A stretch of DNA of 64,000 nt from UBA2784 sp964494625 (GCA_964494625.1 CAZBRT010000002.1:744001-808000); one strand, 5' to 3'. Positions 25,095 to 35,100 are shown, counted from the stretch's first letter. The notes: generated by a model not told the origin, from the sequence alone. Translations and numbers: made by a program.

Positions 25095-25298
25095 CCCCGT
25101 CTGTCATCGAACCTGAGAGATTTCGCCTGCCTGCCCGTTCCGGGCCTGCCTGCTTACCCCGTCGGTGGGAGGGCCGTTGCCAGTCCTCCACTTTCCAGAC
25201 GTTCATCCCCCCCGCGGTCCCTTTTGCCTGAGAGTTTCCGGGGCGGTTGCTCCTTCGGCGCCAGACTTTTTTGGGGTCCGGTCTCTTCCGCGGGGGAT
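25095..25298 (-). promoter_or_regulatory. Tandem glycine riboswitch (gcvT motif)
   Basis: Two consecutive glycine aptamers on the minus strand upstream of gcvT. Aptamer 1 (about 25298-25213) contains GCGCCGAAGGAGCAA, then AACTCTCAGGCAAAAGGGAC, closed by a CGCGG/CCGCG helix. A short linker follows. Aptamer 2 (about 25205-25095) contains CACCGACGGGGTAAGC, then ATCTCTCAGGTTCGATGACA, closed by CGTCTG/CAGACG. These are the conserved glycine-binding cores. Glycine binding is known to switch on gcv expression in this class. The expression platform is the 64 nt before gcvT. Confidence 0.93.
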
Positions 25299-25352
25299 CA
25301 ACTGTATGGCACCCCAAGCGCGCCACACGGCGGACTCGGAGTGTAGGGAGGG

Positions 25353-25379
25353 AGTATAGAGCGACCTGAAAAGAGTCAA
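25353..25379 (-). promoter_or_regulatory. Candidate promoter of the gcv operon
   Basis: On the minus strand, TTGACT (25379-25374) and TATACT (25358-25353) with a 15-nt spacer, shorter than the optimal 17. The -35 hexamer overlaps the TGA stop of the EamA gene. Position, about 55 bp ahead of the first aptamer, fits. Spacing makes it tentative. Confidence 0.4.
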
Positions 25380-26305
25380 ACCGTCGGCGTTTCCGCCTCC
25401 CGCTCGGCCCGGCGGCGCGAAATATTCTGCCGGTGGAACGTATAGAGACCGCTGCCCACGATCAGCGCGCCGCCGCCCAAGTCCCATCCGTCCGGCAAAT
25501 CGCCCCAGACCGCCCACGCCGCAAACATCGCCCAGATCACAACCGCATAGCGGAAGGGCGATACGACCGAGACCTCTCCCTGCCGGAACGCCTGGATGAT
25601 GAAGTAGTTGCCGCCGGTCACCAGCACGGCTGAAGCAGCCAATGCGGCCAGAAGCGGCCAGGTCATCGGCACCCAATCCTCGAACGGGGCTGCGGCAAGG
25701 CCCGCCACGCCGACAAAAACGGTCGTGGTCAGTGTCACCACAATCGAGGGGATGTGCGACGAGAGACGGCGGGTGACGAGATCGCGGAAGGCGATGAGGA
25801 TCGCGCAGACAAGCGCCACAATGACCCACTCATTGAGGCCCTCGCCGCCCGGCCTTGCCACAACCACGACGCCGGCAAAGCCGATGGCCGTTGCCAGCCA
25901 GCGGCGCCACCCCACCTGCTCGGCCAGAAGCATGGCTGAAAGTGCTGTGATGATCAGCGGGGTTGCCTGCAGAACGACCGTGATGTTGCCCAGCGCCAGA
26001 TGCGGCAACGCGCCCAGAAACGTAAAGGCGATGGCAATCTCGAGCCCCGCGCGCGTGACGACAATTCTGGACATGGCGAGACGAAGATGATGCAGCACGC
26101 GCGCGCGCCAGGCGAGCGCGAGTACCAGCATCAGCGCCATCGGGAAACGCGCGCCCATGATCTGGCCCGACGGCATGCCCGCTTCGGCAGCAAGTTTCAC
26201 GACCGTATCGCTGGCAATGAAGAACGCCTGGCTCACCAGCATCGCCACGATGGCGCGCAGATTATGCGTATGGGCGGTGGCCTGGGCCGTAGTGCCGGAT
26301 GTCAC
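25376..26305 (-). CDS. EamA/DMT-superfamily transporter
   Basis: An inner-membrane protein of 309 residues with ten predicted helices in two EamA repeats, the fold of drug/metabolite exporters such as RhaT- and YdcZ-type permeases. The start is GTG at 26305, overlapping the argS stop by 4 bp (GTGA). Segments such as LLAEQVGWRRWLATAIGFAG and the C-terminal WGDLPDGWDLGGGALIVGSG are typical of the family. The substrate cannot be told. Co-directional with the gcv operon, but a riboswitch and promoter intervene, so a link to glycine is not implied. Confidence 0.88.
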   Translation of the reverse strand: MTSGTTAQATAHTHNLRAIVAMLVSQAFFIASDTVVKLAAEAGMPSGQIMGARFPMALMLVLALAWRARVLHHLRLAMSRIVVTRAGLEIAIAFTFLGALPHLALGNITVVLQATPLIITALSAMLLAEQVGWRRWLATAIGFAGVVVVARPGGEGLNEWVIVALVCAILIAFRDLVTRRLSSHIPSIVVTLTTTVFVGVAGLAAAPFEDWVPMTWPLLAALAASAVLVTGGNYFIIQAFRQGEVSVVSPFRYAVVIWAMFAAWAVWGDLPDGWDLGGGALIVGSGLYTFHRQNISRRRAEREAETPTV

Positions 26306-28056
26306 ATCTTCTCCGGCACGTCGATGCCAAGCAAGCCAAGCACGGCTTCGAGTGTCTCAAGCGCGAGCCGCGTGAGGCCCAGACGGCTTTCGCGCACGCG
26401 CGCGTCCGTCTCACTGAGAATGTGGTGCGCCGCATAGAAACGGCTGTAGGCCTGGGCCGCGTTGAAGGCGAAATCGCAGAGCATGTTGGGCGCGCGGCGC
26501 TTCAGCGTCTCGTCCAGTGCATCGGGAAAGCGTGCAAGCGCCAGCGCCAGTTCGCGCTCGGCAACGCCCGAGAGCGCGATCGTTCCCGGTGCATGGCCCT
26601 CGGCTGCAGCACGCGCGAGAAGCGAGCGCATGCGGACTGCGGCATATTGCAGATAGGGGCCGGTCTTGCCCTCAAAGCGCGTGAAACGCTCCAGGTCGAA
26701 GATATAGTTGGTGAGCCGGTGATTGGCGAGGTCGGCGAACTTCATCGCGCCAATGCCGATCTGGCGGGCCACGCGCAATTTGGCATCCGGTGCCAGTTCG
26801 GCAGCCAGACCCTCGGCGTCGATGCGCTTCATCGCTTCGGCGGTTGCCATTTCGATGAGATCAAAGAGTTTGACCACGCCGCCCGCGCGCGTCTTGAACG
26901 GCTTGTTGTCGCTGCCGTTGATCGTACCAAAGCCCGCATGTTCGAGATGCGCGCGGCCGGCAATGCCGCCCTTGCGCGCCGCACGGAACACGCGCTCGAA
27001 ATGATCATGCTGGCGGTGATCGACGACATAGAGGATGAGCACGGGGTCATGGCGCTGAACGCGGTCCACGATCGTTGCAAGGTCGGTCACTTCGTAATTG
27101 GCGCCGCCATCCTTGTTCACCAGAATGACCGGCGGCAGAGGCTTCTTGTCGCTCTCCTCCGCCACAAACATGACAAGCGCGCCCTCGTCCATCACGGCAA
27201 GGCCCTCGGCCTTCAGGCGCTCCAGCATCGGGGCGATCAGGGGATCGGCGTCGGATTCGCCCTTCCATTCGTCGAAGTGGACGCCAAGGCTTGCGAATTC
27301 GCGCCTCACACCGGCAACCGAGACATCAAGGAAGTGCTTCCACAGCGCGCGATAGCCCGGACGGCCGCGCTGCAATTCAACGGTGGCAAGGCGCGCTGCC
27401 TCGTCGCGCACGGGATCGGCCTTCGAGGCGGCAGAGGCTGCCGGATAAAGGACCTCAAGATCCTCCATCGTCACCGGCGGTTCGGCGGGATAGGGACCGG
27501 AAAACCCCGCATCGAAATAGGGAAGGTCCGGCTCGCGCGCCTTCAATTCGGTGATAAGCTGGCCCATGGGCTTGCCCCAATCGCCGAAATGCACGTCGCT
27601 CACCACTTCGTAACCGGCAAAGCGGAAGGCGCGCTGCAGGCAATCGCCGATGATCGATGAACGCAGATGGCCCACATGCATCGCCTTGGCGACATTGGGA
27701 CCGCCAAAGTCGATGACGACCCGCTCGCCTTTGGGATGGGGCTTGCCGTCAAGCCGCGCGGCCAATTCGCCAAGGGCCGCATCCACCAATGTCGGCGATG
27801 GTGCCAGATTGATGAAGCCCGGACCAGCCAGCGATACCGCCTGCACATTGGAATTGAGCAGAAGTGCTTTTTCGACATCGGCGGCGATGGCGCGCGGATT
27901 CAGTTTGGCTGCCTTGGCTGCTGCCAAAGCGCCGTTGCACTGAAAGGGTGCCAGGTCCGGGCGGTCTGAAACCTGAACCGCGCCAAAAGCGGCATCAAGG
28001 CCAAGGCCGGCAAAGGCGGCGCCAACTTCGCGCGACAATTTTTCGAGCAGCGACAT
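26302..28056 (-). CDS. argS: Arginyl-tRNA synthetase
   Basis: Class I aminoacyl-tRNA synthetase charging tRNA-Arg. The 584-residue product starts MSLLEKLSREVGAAF (ATG at 28056). The HIGH-like motif is NVAKAMHVGHLRSSIIGD (about 121-138). The KMSKS position reads KPFKTRAGG (about 377-385), lacking a canonical KMSKS, as in many ArgS. The C-terminal anticodon-binding DALR domain includes LCDFAFNAAQAYSRFYAAH. The frame stays open upstream to 28239, but that would run through the CDGSH gene. It overlaps the EamA gene by 4 bp. Confidence 0.96.
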   Translation of the reverse strand: MSLLEKLSREVGAAFAGLGLDAAFGAVQVSDRPDLAPFQCNGALAAAKAAKLNPRAIAADVEKALLLNSNVQAVSLAGPGFINLAPSPTLVDAALGELAARLDGKPHPKGERVVIDFGGPNVAKAMHVGHLRSSIIGDCLQRAFRFAGYEVVSDVHFGDWGKPMGQLITELKAREPDLPYFDAGFSGPYPAEPPVTMEDLEVLYPAASAASKADPVRDEAARLATVELQRGRPGYRALWKHFLDVSVAGVRREFASLGVHFDEWKGESDADPLIAPMLERLKAEGLAVMDEGALVMFVAEESDKKPLPPVILVNKDGGANYEVTDLATIVDRVQRHDPVLILYVVDHRQHDHFERVFRAARKGGIAGRAHLEHAGFGTINGSDNKPFKTRAGGVVKLFDLIEMATAEAMKRIDAEGLAAELAPDAKLRVARQIGIGAMKFADLANHRLTNYIFDLERFTRFEGKTGPYLQYAAVRMRSLLARAAAEGHAPGTIALSGVAERELALALARFPDALDETLKRRAPNMLCDFAFNAAQAYSRFYAAHHILSETDARVRESRLGLTRLALETLEAVLGLLGIDVPEKM

Positions 28057-28064
28057 GATTCCGG

Positions 28065-28301
28065 TCAGAGCTTCTTGTGGCTGCCATCGCAAAGCGGCGC
28101 GCGGCCGGTCTGCTTGCAGGCGCAGAACCAGACGGTGCCGGTCTTCTCCGCCCTGAATTCCTGCGGCGTGAATGCGGAACCCTTGTGGCTGCCGTCGCAG
28201 AAAGGTTGGCGGCCCGATTTCCCGCAGGCGCACCACCAATAGGATTTGCCTGCCTCCACCTCTACGGCGATGGGCGCGTTGGCTGCAATTTCACCCTTCA
28301 T
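28065..28301 (-). CDS. Two-domain CDGSH iron-sulfur protein
   Basis: A 78-residue protein with two CDGSH-type 2Fe-2S sites, each with the C-x-C-x(n)-C-x3-H ligand set: CACGKSGRQPFCDGSHKG (about 24-41) and CACKQTGRAPLCDGSHKK (about 60-77). Bacterial members are small redox or Fe-S transfer proteins resembling human Miner2 in having tandem CDGSH domains. It lies 8 bp upstream of argS on the same strand and is divergent from ispH, itself an Fe-S enzyme. Confidence 0.93.
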   Translation of the reverse strand: MKGEIAANAPIAVEVEAGKSYWWCACGKSGRQPFCDGSHKGSAFTPQEFRAEKTGTVWFCACKQTGRAPLCDGSHKKL

Positions 28302-28398
28302 TCTGCTTGTTCCTTGACAGGCGGCGGCACGGCCCCGTCTATATCCGGAAAGCCGTCAGATTGCCAAGAAACACCGAAACTCCCCGCGCGTGCTCCCG

Positions 28399-29397
28399 AT
28401 GTCCCTTGCTGACCCTTCGAACGACGTCTCCAACCCCGCCCGGCAGAAGCTGACCCTGCTTCTGGCGGCGCCGCGCGGCTTTTGTGCAGGTGTCGACCGG
28501 GCGATCCAGATCGTGGAGCTTGCGCTCAAGAAATACGGCGCGCCGGTCTTTGTGCGGCACGAGATCGTGCATAACCGCTTTGTCGTCGAGCGGCTGGAGC
28601 AGATGGGCGCCGTGTTCGTGGACGAGCTCGATGCGGTGCCGCAAGGACGCCCGGTCATTTTTTCGGCGCATGGCGTGCCCAAATCCGTTCCCGCCGAGGC
28701 GGAGCGGCGCACGCTCTTCTATCTCGATGCGACCTGCCCCTTGGTGTCCAAGGTCCATGTCGAGGCCGAGCGCCATTTCCGGCAGGGCCTGCATATTCTC
28801 CTGATCGGCCATGCAGGGCATCCGGAAGTCGTCGGCACGATGGGACAGCTGCCGGAAGGCGCAATCACGCTGATTGAAACCGAGGCCGATGTTGCACGCC
28901 TTGCCCCGGCCGACCCTGCGCGCCTTGCCTATGTGAGCCAGACGACGCTTTCGGTGGATGACACCGCTTCGATTGTTGCTGCCTTGCGCATGCGCTTTGC
29001 CCAGATCCAGGGACCGCACAAGGATGACATCTGCTATGCGACCTCCAACCGCCAGGATGCGGTCAAGGCGATGGCCGCGCGCTGTGGCCATGTGCTGGTG
29101 ATCGGTGCGCCCAATTCATCCAACTCCATGCGGCTGGTCGAAGTGGCAACGCGTGCGGGCGCCAGGGCCGCCTCGCTCATCAGGCGGGCGAGCGAGATCG
29201 ATTGGCGGATGATTGACGGGCTCTCGCATGTCGGGCTGACGGCCGGCGCTTCCGCGCCTGATGTGCTGGTGGATGAAGTGCTCGCCGCCTTCCGCGCACG
29301 CTATGAGCTGACGCTTGAGGAGGTTGTCGTCACGCGCGAGGATGTGCAGTTCAAACTGCCGCGCGCGCTTGCCGATGTCGCAACGGACCGCAGCTGA
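28399..29397 (+). CDS. ispH: 4-hydroxy-3-methylbut-2-enyl diphosphate reductase
   Basis: Last enzyme of the MEP isoprenoid pathway; makes IPP and DMAPP using a 4Fe-4S cluster. The product is 332 residues from the ATG at 28399. Conserved cysteines are in AAPRGFCAGVDRAIQ, LDATCPLVSKVHVEA and DDICYATSNRQDAV. HAGHPEVVGTMGQ and GAPNSSNSMRLVEVA bind substrate. A GTG three codons upstream is an alternative. ThrB follows directly with its ATG abutting the ispH stop. TTGACA at 28314-28319 might be a -35 box, though the best -10-like TATATC lies 20 nt away. Confidence 0.96.
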   Translation: MSLADPSNDVSNPARQKLTLLLAAPRGFCAGVDRAIQIVELALKKYGAPVFVRHEIVHNRFVVERLEQMGAVFVDELDAVPQGRPVIFSAHGVPKSVPAEAERRTLFYLDATCPLVSKVHVEAERHFRQGLHILLIGHAGHPEVVGTMGQLPEGAITLIETEADVARLAPADPARLAYVSQTTLSVDDTASIVAALRMRFAQIQGPHKDDICYATSNRQDAVKAMAARCGHVLVIGAPNSSNSMRLVEVATRAGARAASLIRRASEIDWRMIDGLSHVGLTAGASAPDVLVDEVLAAFRARYELTLEEVVVTREDVQFKLPRALADVATDRS

Positions 29398-30357
29398 ATG
29401 GCCGTCTACACCGACGTTTCCGATGCGGAACTTGCAGCGTTCCTTGCCGCCTATGATCTTGGTGCGGTCACGGCCCTGAAGGGCATCGCTGAAGGTGTCG
29501 AGAACACCAATTTTTTCCTGCAGACTGAGGCAGGCAATTTCATTCTGACGCTTTACGAGAAGCGGGTGAATGAGGCCGATTTGCCCTTTTTCCTCGCGCT
29601 GCTTGAGCATGTGGCCGCTTCGGGGCTTTCCTGCCCCCGGCCGGTTGCGATGCGCAACGGCGCAGTGACAGCACCGCTGGCGGGCCGCAAGGCTGCGATC
29701 TTCACCTTCCTGCCTGGCCTTTCGGTCAAGCGGCCCGAGACCATCCACTGCGCGCAAGTGGGTGCGGCGATGGCGCGGCTCCATCTTGCGACGCGCAATT
29801 TCGGGGGAACCCGCGCCAATGCATTGTCACTGGCGGGGTGGCGGACGCTTGCCGGGAAAATCGTCGCGCGCGCTGATGAAATCAGCCCAGGACTTTCCAC
29901 CCTGATCAGCGATGGCCTTGCCGATGTTGCGGCCAAATGGCCGGCTTCACTGCCGCAAGGGGTCATTCACGCCGATCTCTTTCCCGACAACGTGCTCTTC
30001 TTCAATGGCGCCGTCTCGGGGCTCATCGACTTCTATTTCGCGTGCAATGATTTTCTTGCCTATGACATCGCGGTTGCCCTGAATGCCTGGTGCTTTGAGG
30101 GCGACGGCAGTTTCAACGTGACCAAGGCGCGGGCGCTTGTGGCGGCCTATCAGACGTTGCGTCCGCTTGAGGCATCCGAGCTTGCGGCTCTGCCTGTCCT
30201 TTGCCGGGGGGCGGCGCTCCGCTTTCTCATGACGCGCGCGCATGATTTTCTCAATCATGATCCCGCGGCCCTCGTCAGGCCGAAGAATCCGATGGAGTAT
30301 GCGGCGAAGCTGCGATTCTTCCGCAATGTTCCCGACACCCACGCGCTGGGGCTCTGA
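29398..30357 (+). CDS. thrB: Homoserine kinase (ThrB, APH-fold type)
   Basis: Phosphorylates homoserine in threonine synthesis; thrC is also in the window at 44651. The 319-residue product is of the aminoglycoside-phosphotransferase fold used by alphaproteobacteria and Pseudomonas rather than the GHMP fold. Hallmarks are AVYTDVSDAELAAFLAAYDL, KGIAEGVENTNFFL, QGVIHADLFPDNVLF (catalytic loop, about 185-199) and GLIDFYFACNDF (metal-binding Asp). The ATG immediately follows the ispH stop with no gap. Confidence 0.95.
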   Translation: MAVYTDVSDAELAAFLAAYDLGAVTALKGIAEGVENTNFFLQTEAGNFILTLYEKRVNEADLPFFLALLEHVAASGLSCPRPVAMRNGAVTAPLAGRKAAIFTFLPGLSVKRPETIHCAQVGAAMARLHLATRNFGGTRANALSLAGWRTLAGKIVARADEISPGLSTLISDGLADVAAKWPASLPQGVIHADLFPDNVLFFNGAVSGLIDFYFACNDFLAYDIAVALNAWCFEGDGSFNVTKARALVAAYQTLRPLEASELAALPVLCRGAALRFLMTRAHDFLNHDPAALVRPKNPMEYAAKLRFFRNVPDTHALGL

Positions 30358-30370
30358 ACCGGACTTACTG

Positions 30371-30808
30371 ATGACGAAAGTGACGATCTATACGGATGGC
30401 GCATGCCTTGGAAATCCGGGTCCGGGCGGCTATGCGGCCATCCTGCTTTCCGGCTCCAACCGGCGCGAGGTGACGGGCGCCGATCCCGCCACCACCAACA
30501 ACCGCATGGAGCTGATGGCCGCGATTGCCGGACTGGAGGCGCTCAAGAGCCCGTGCGAGGTCTCGCTCTATACCGACTCACGCTATGTCGCCGACGGCAT
30601 CACGCAATGGATGCCGCAATGGAAAAAGCGCGGCTGGAAGACCGCCTCAAAAAAGCCGGTCATCAATCTTGATCTTTGGCAGCGGCTGGACGAAGCGCGC
30701 AACCGCCACAAGGTGAGATGGCACTGGATCCGCGGCCATGCCGGTCACGTGCTCAACGAGGACGCTGACCGGCTGGCGCGCGCAGCCGTGGACGCGCTTC
30801 AGAGCTGA
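30371..30808 (+). CDS. rnhA: Ribonuclease HI
   Basis: Degrades RNA in RNA-DNA hybrids. The 145-residue product has the four catalytic carboxylates: Asp in VTIYTDGACLGNPGPGGYA, Glu in NNRMELMAAI, Asp in SLYTDSRYVADGI and Asp in NEDADRLARAA. It follows thrB by 13 bp. The last 10 bp overlap the 3' end of the convergent peroxiredoxin gene. With rnhB at 6.4 kb, both RNase H types are encoded in this window. Confidence 0.96.
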   Translation: MTKVTIYTDGACLGNPGPGGYAAILLSGSNRREVTGADPATTNNRMELMAAIAGLEALKSPCEVSLYTDSRYVADGITQWMPQWKKRGWKTASKKPVINLDLWQRLDEARNRHKVRWHWIRGHAGHVLNEDADRLARAAVDALQS

Positions 30809-31281
30809 GCGAGGATCGTTTCGGCGCTGGAGACGCCGAAGCCGCCGCCTTCTTCCACATTCAGCTTCTTCACGACGCCGTCTTCGATCAGCATCGAGTA
30901 GCGCTGGCTGCGCAGACCCATGCCGAATTTGGAGCCATCGAGCTCGAGGCCGACCTTCTTTGTGAAATCGGCGTTGCCGTCAGCGACCATGTGGACCTTG
31001 CCGCCGGCATTCTGGTCCTTGCCCCAGGCATTCATCACGAAGGCGTCGTTGACGGACAGGCAGACCACTTCATCAACGCCCTTCTTGCGGAAATCTTCCG
31101 CGTGCTGGACGAAGCCGGGCAAATGGCGCGCCGAGCAGGTGGGCGTGAAGGCGCCGGGCAAGGCAAAAAGCACAACGCGCTTGTTGGCGAACATTTCGTC
31201 CGTCGTCAGGGGCGCGGGGCCCTTGTCACCCATATGCATCAGGTTTGCCGAGGGGATCTTGTCACCGACCTTGATGGTCAT
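30799..31281 (-). CDS. Peroxiredoxin, Prx5-like (glutaredoxin/GSH-dependent type)
   Basis: A thiol peroxidase of 160 residues reducing hydrogen peroxide and alkyl hydroperoxides. The peroxidatic Cys lies in ALPGAFTPTCSARHLPGF (about residue 48), the PxxxTxxC signature of Prx5. FVMNAWGKDQNAGGKVHMVA and LRSQRYSMLIEDGVV are also characteristic. I prefer the ATG at 31281 (MTIKVGDKIP), with GGAG 9 nt upstream; ATGs at 31290 and 31344 are possible. The family usually draws reducing power from glutaredoxin or glutathione, which fits gshA elsewhere in the window. Confidence 0.93.
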   Translation of the reverse strand: MTIKVGDKIPSANLMHMGDKGPAPLTTDEMFANKRVVLFALPGAFTPTCSARHLPGFVQHAEDFRKKGVDEVVCLSVNDAFVMNAWGKDQNAGGKVHMVADGNADFTKKVGLELDGSKFGMGLRSQRYSMLIEDGVVKKLNVEEGGGFGVSSAETILAQL

Positions 31282-31406
31282 GTCCGTCATCTCCGTGGAT
31301 GGTCCGTTTGCAGAATGAGGCGGAGCCTCTAGCATGGCGGCCATGAAGCTGCCAAGCAGGCGGCTTCAAGCGGCGGAAAGACCCGGCGGCAATCAGGGAA
31401 TTGGCG

Positions 31407-32102
31407 ATGATCACGCTCTATCAGTTCGAGATTTCACCGTTCTGCGACAAAGTGCGGCGCGTGCTGCATGTGAAGGGGCAGCCCTACACGATCCGCGAGG
31501 TGAAACTCTCCGAGGCGGGACGGCTGCGGCAGATCAGTCCGACGGGAAAATATCCGGTCATCGACCATGACGGCAGGCTGATTACCGATTCTACCGACAT
31601 CGCCCGTCATCTTGAGCGCGCATTTCCGGCACCGCGCCTTGTTCCCGCGGATCCTGCGGCGGCGGCCCTGGTGCATGTGCTGGAGGATTGGGCGGATGAG
31701 AGCCTTTATTTCTTCGAGATGACCATGCGGCTGATGTGGCCCGAAAATGCGAAACGCTGGGTGCCTGTCCTCCTGAAGGAAGAGGGTGCGCTTTTCCGCA
31801 TGATCGGCCCGCGCATGGTGCCCAAGGTTGTGGCCAAGCAGTCGAAGGCACAAGGAACAGGGCGCAAGACGCAGACCCAGATCATCGCCGATATTGAGCG
31901 CCATGCGGATGCGCTGGTGCTCATGCTGGGCGGGCGGTCCTATCTTGTGGGCGATGCCTTGACGCTTGCCGACATTTCCGTGTTCGTCCAGCTTTTCTGC
32001 ATTGACGGCACGCCGGAGGGCAAGGCCGTGATTGATGCGCGGGCGCCGTTGCGCGCATGGATGACGCGCATTGATCGTGAGACCTGCAAGCGCATGGCGT
32101 AA
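31407..32102 (+). CDS. Glutathione S-transferase family protein
   Basis: A cytosolic GST-fold protein of about 231 residues. The N-terminal thioredoxin-like domain is MITLYQFEISPFCDKVRRVL, with PTGKYPVIDHDGRLITDST (about 48-66) forming the glutathione site. The C-terminal helical domain includes LVGDALTLADISVFVQL, the conserved N-capping motif. A TTG two codons before the ATG is an alternative start. Divergent from the peroxiredoxin and converging on dnaE2, 14 bp apart. Substrate unknown. Confidence 0.9.
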   Translation: MITLYQFEISPFCDKVRRVLHVKGQPYTIREVKLSEAGRLRQISPTGKYPVIDHDGRLITDSTDIARHLERAFPAPRLVPADPAAAALVHVLEDWADESLYFFEMTMRLMWPENAKRWVPVLLKEEGALFRMIGPRMVPKVVAKQSKAQGTGRKTQTQIIADIERHADALVLMLGGRSYLVGDALTLADISVFVQLFCIDGTPEGKAVIDARAPLRAWMTRIDRETCKRMA

Positions 32103-32116
32103 GGCAGGCCTTCCCT

Positions 32117-35100
32117 TCAGTGAAAATCGCGGCTGCGGATGCGCAGTTCCGTTTCGCGCGCCACCAGGAATTCCATCGCCTGTGCAATCTCCTTGTTGCG
32201 CTGATCCTGCGCCGGGCGGGCGACCTCATCCGCGCGGGCAAGGCCTGAGAGCGCTTCGGCTGCATCCACGTCCAGCGTGCGCGCCAACGCGGTGATGTCG
32301 GCAAGCCGCCGTGCGATCACGTGGATCACCTTGCCTTCGCGCTGCAGGCGGCCCTCGATCCGCATCAGGCGCGCGGCGAGAATGGTGCGCCGGTTGGGTT
32401 CGAAAAGATGCGGCCAGACGATGATATTGGCGCTGCCGAACTCGTCTTCCAGCGTGATGAACAAGGTTCCCTTCGCCGTGCCGGGGCGCTGGCGCACCAG
32501 CACGAGGCCCGCAATTTTCACCCAGCTGTCATTGCCGAGAAGCGGCAGGTCGCGGCTCGACACATGACCTTCCGCCGACAGGCGCGGACGCAGGAACGAG
32601 AAGGGATGGGCTTTGAGGGAATAGCCCAGCGCCCGGTAATCTTCCGTCACGGCGCTGCCCGGATGCATGGGGCGAAGGGCGGGATCAGCCTCCATGCGCT
32701 CGGCGCGGCTTGTGTTCTCGCGCGCATCGGCAGCGGCAAAAAGCGGCAGCACATGATCGCGGAAACCGCCTGCCGCCCACAGGGCCTGGCGGCGGTCGAG
32801 ACCAAGGCTTGCCAGCGCATCGGCGCCGGCGAGTTTCATCAGGGTGGCACGGTCAAGGGCGGCGCGGCGGCCAAGCTCTGTCATTGTGGCAAAGGGCGTG
32901 GTGCGCGCTTCAACGATGCGCTGGCCTGCCTCCTCGCGCATGCCCTTGATCTCGCGAAAACCAAGCCGCAGCGCCAACGCATCGCCCGCGCCTTCCTCCA
33001 GCGTGTTGTCCCAGCGGCTCGCGTTCACGTCGATGGGCCGCACGGACACGCCGTGGCGGCGGGCATCGCCGATGATCTGGGCGGGCGCATAAAATCCCAT
33101 CGGCTGGCTGTTGAGGAGGGCAGCAGCAAAGGCTGCCGGGTGATGGCGCTTCAGCCACGCCGAGACATAGACAAGCCGCGCGAATGATGCGGCGTGGCTT
33201 TCGGGGAAGCCATAGGTGCCAAAGCCCTCGATCTGGCGGAAGCAGCGCTCGGCGAATTCCTGCTGATAGCTGTTTGCCATCATGCCGCCGATGAAGCGTT
33301 CGCGGAAACGCTGGATGTCGCCGCTCTTCTTGAAGGTCGCCATGGCGCGGCGCAGCTGATCGGCCTCGGCGGGTGAAAAGCCCGCGCCCACAATGGCAAT
33401 GCGCATCGCCTGTTCCTGGAACAAGGGCACGCCCAGCGTTTTCTCCAGAACCTCGCGCAGGGCTTCGCTTGGATAATTCACCGTCTCCTTGCCCTCGCGG
33501 CGGCGCAGATAGGGGTGCACCATGTCACCCTGAATGGGGCCGGGGCGCACAATCGCTACCTCGATGACCAGATCATAGAAGCAGCGCGGCTTGAGGCGCG
33601 GCAGCATCGACATCTGCGCGCGGCTTTCGATCTGGAAGACGCCCACCGTATCGGCATCGCAGATCATGTCATAGACGGCAGGATCCTCGCGCGGCACGGC
33701 GGCCAGATCGAGCGTCGGGCCGCCATGCTGCGCGATCAGGTCGAACGCCTTGCGGATGCAGGTCAGCATGCCGAGCGCCAGCACATCGACCTTGAGAAGG
33801 CCCAGTGTTTCGATGTCGTCCTTGTCCCATTCGATCACGGTGCGGTCGGCCATCGCGGCGTTTTCAATCGGCACGAGTTCCGACAGAAGCCCGCGCGAGA
33901 TCACAAAGCCGCCGACATGCTGGGAAAGATGGCGCGGCAGTCCCGTCAGCTGGCGCGCCATGTCGAGGGCACGGGCGAGTTTGGGCGCGCGGGGATCAAG
34001 CCCCAGCTCCTTCAACTGGCCGTCGGCGACATCATCGGCATGCCAGCCCCAGCTTGCGCGGGCGAGGCTCGCGGTTACGTCTTCGCTCAGGCCCATCACC
34101 TTGCCGGCCTCGCGGATGGCCCGGCGCCAGCGGTAATGGATGACGGTGGCGGCCAGCCCCGCACGCTCGCGGCCATAGCGCGCGTAAATATGCTGGATCA
34201 CCTCCTCGCGCCGCTCATGCTCGAAATCGACATCAATGTCGGGCGGCTCGTTGCGCGCGTCCGAGATGAAGCGCTCGAACAGGCAATTGCCGTCGGCGGG
34301 ATCAACGCTGGTGATGCCCAGCACGAAACAGACGGCGGAGTTGGCCGCCGAACCGCGGCCCTGGCACAGAATGCCGCGCGACCGCGCAAACAGCACGATC
34401 TCGTGGACGGTCAGGAAGAACGGCGCGTATTCCTTTTTGGCGATGAAGAACAATTCGCGCCGCAATTGCTGGTCAACCATGGGCGGGATCAATTCGCCAT
34501 AGCGCTCATGTGCGCCTGCCCAGGTGCGGCGGGAAAGATCTTCGTCAGCCGTCAGGCCGGGCGTGATGATCTCTTCGGGATATTCGTATCTGAGCGAGGA
34601 GAGGTCAAAGCGGCAGCGCGCGGCAATCGCCATCGTCGCGGCGATGGCATCGGGAAAGGCGCGGAAAAGCCGCGCCATCTCGGCCGGTGATTTCAGCGTG
34701 CGTTCGGCATTGGGTGAGAGGCGAAAGCCGGCAGTCTCCAGCGTTGTCTTTTCGCGGATGGAAGTCAGGACATCATGCAGGGGCTTGCGGCTTTCATGGT
34801 GAAAGCGCACATCGCCCAGGGCCGTCAGCCTGATCCCGGCCTTGCGCGCCAGCTGGTCAAGCCGCGCGATGCGCAGGTCATTGGCGCCGCCATAATGGTG
34901 CGACGCGCCCAGCCACAAGGCCTCGCCGAAACTTTCCCGCGCGCGCAGGAGCAGCGGGTAAAAGCGCTCCAGCGCCTCGATCCCTTCTTCGGCGGGCGGA
35001 ATGGCAATGATGACGGAACCCGCAGCATGGGCTGCAAGATCATCCAGGGAAAGATCGCATGCGCCCTTGGGCGCGCGGCGGCGGCCCAGCGTGATGAGGC

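Noticed and set aside
26302..26305. A glycine-specific role for the EamA transporter because it adjoins the gcv operon
   Set aside because: It lies upstream of the riboswitch and of a separate promoter, and overlaps argS instead; no evidence links it to glycine.
26299..27660. A 453-codon plus-strand frame opposite argS
   Set aside because: Antisense to arginyl-tRNA synthetase throughout, with no recognisable motif or ribosome site.
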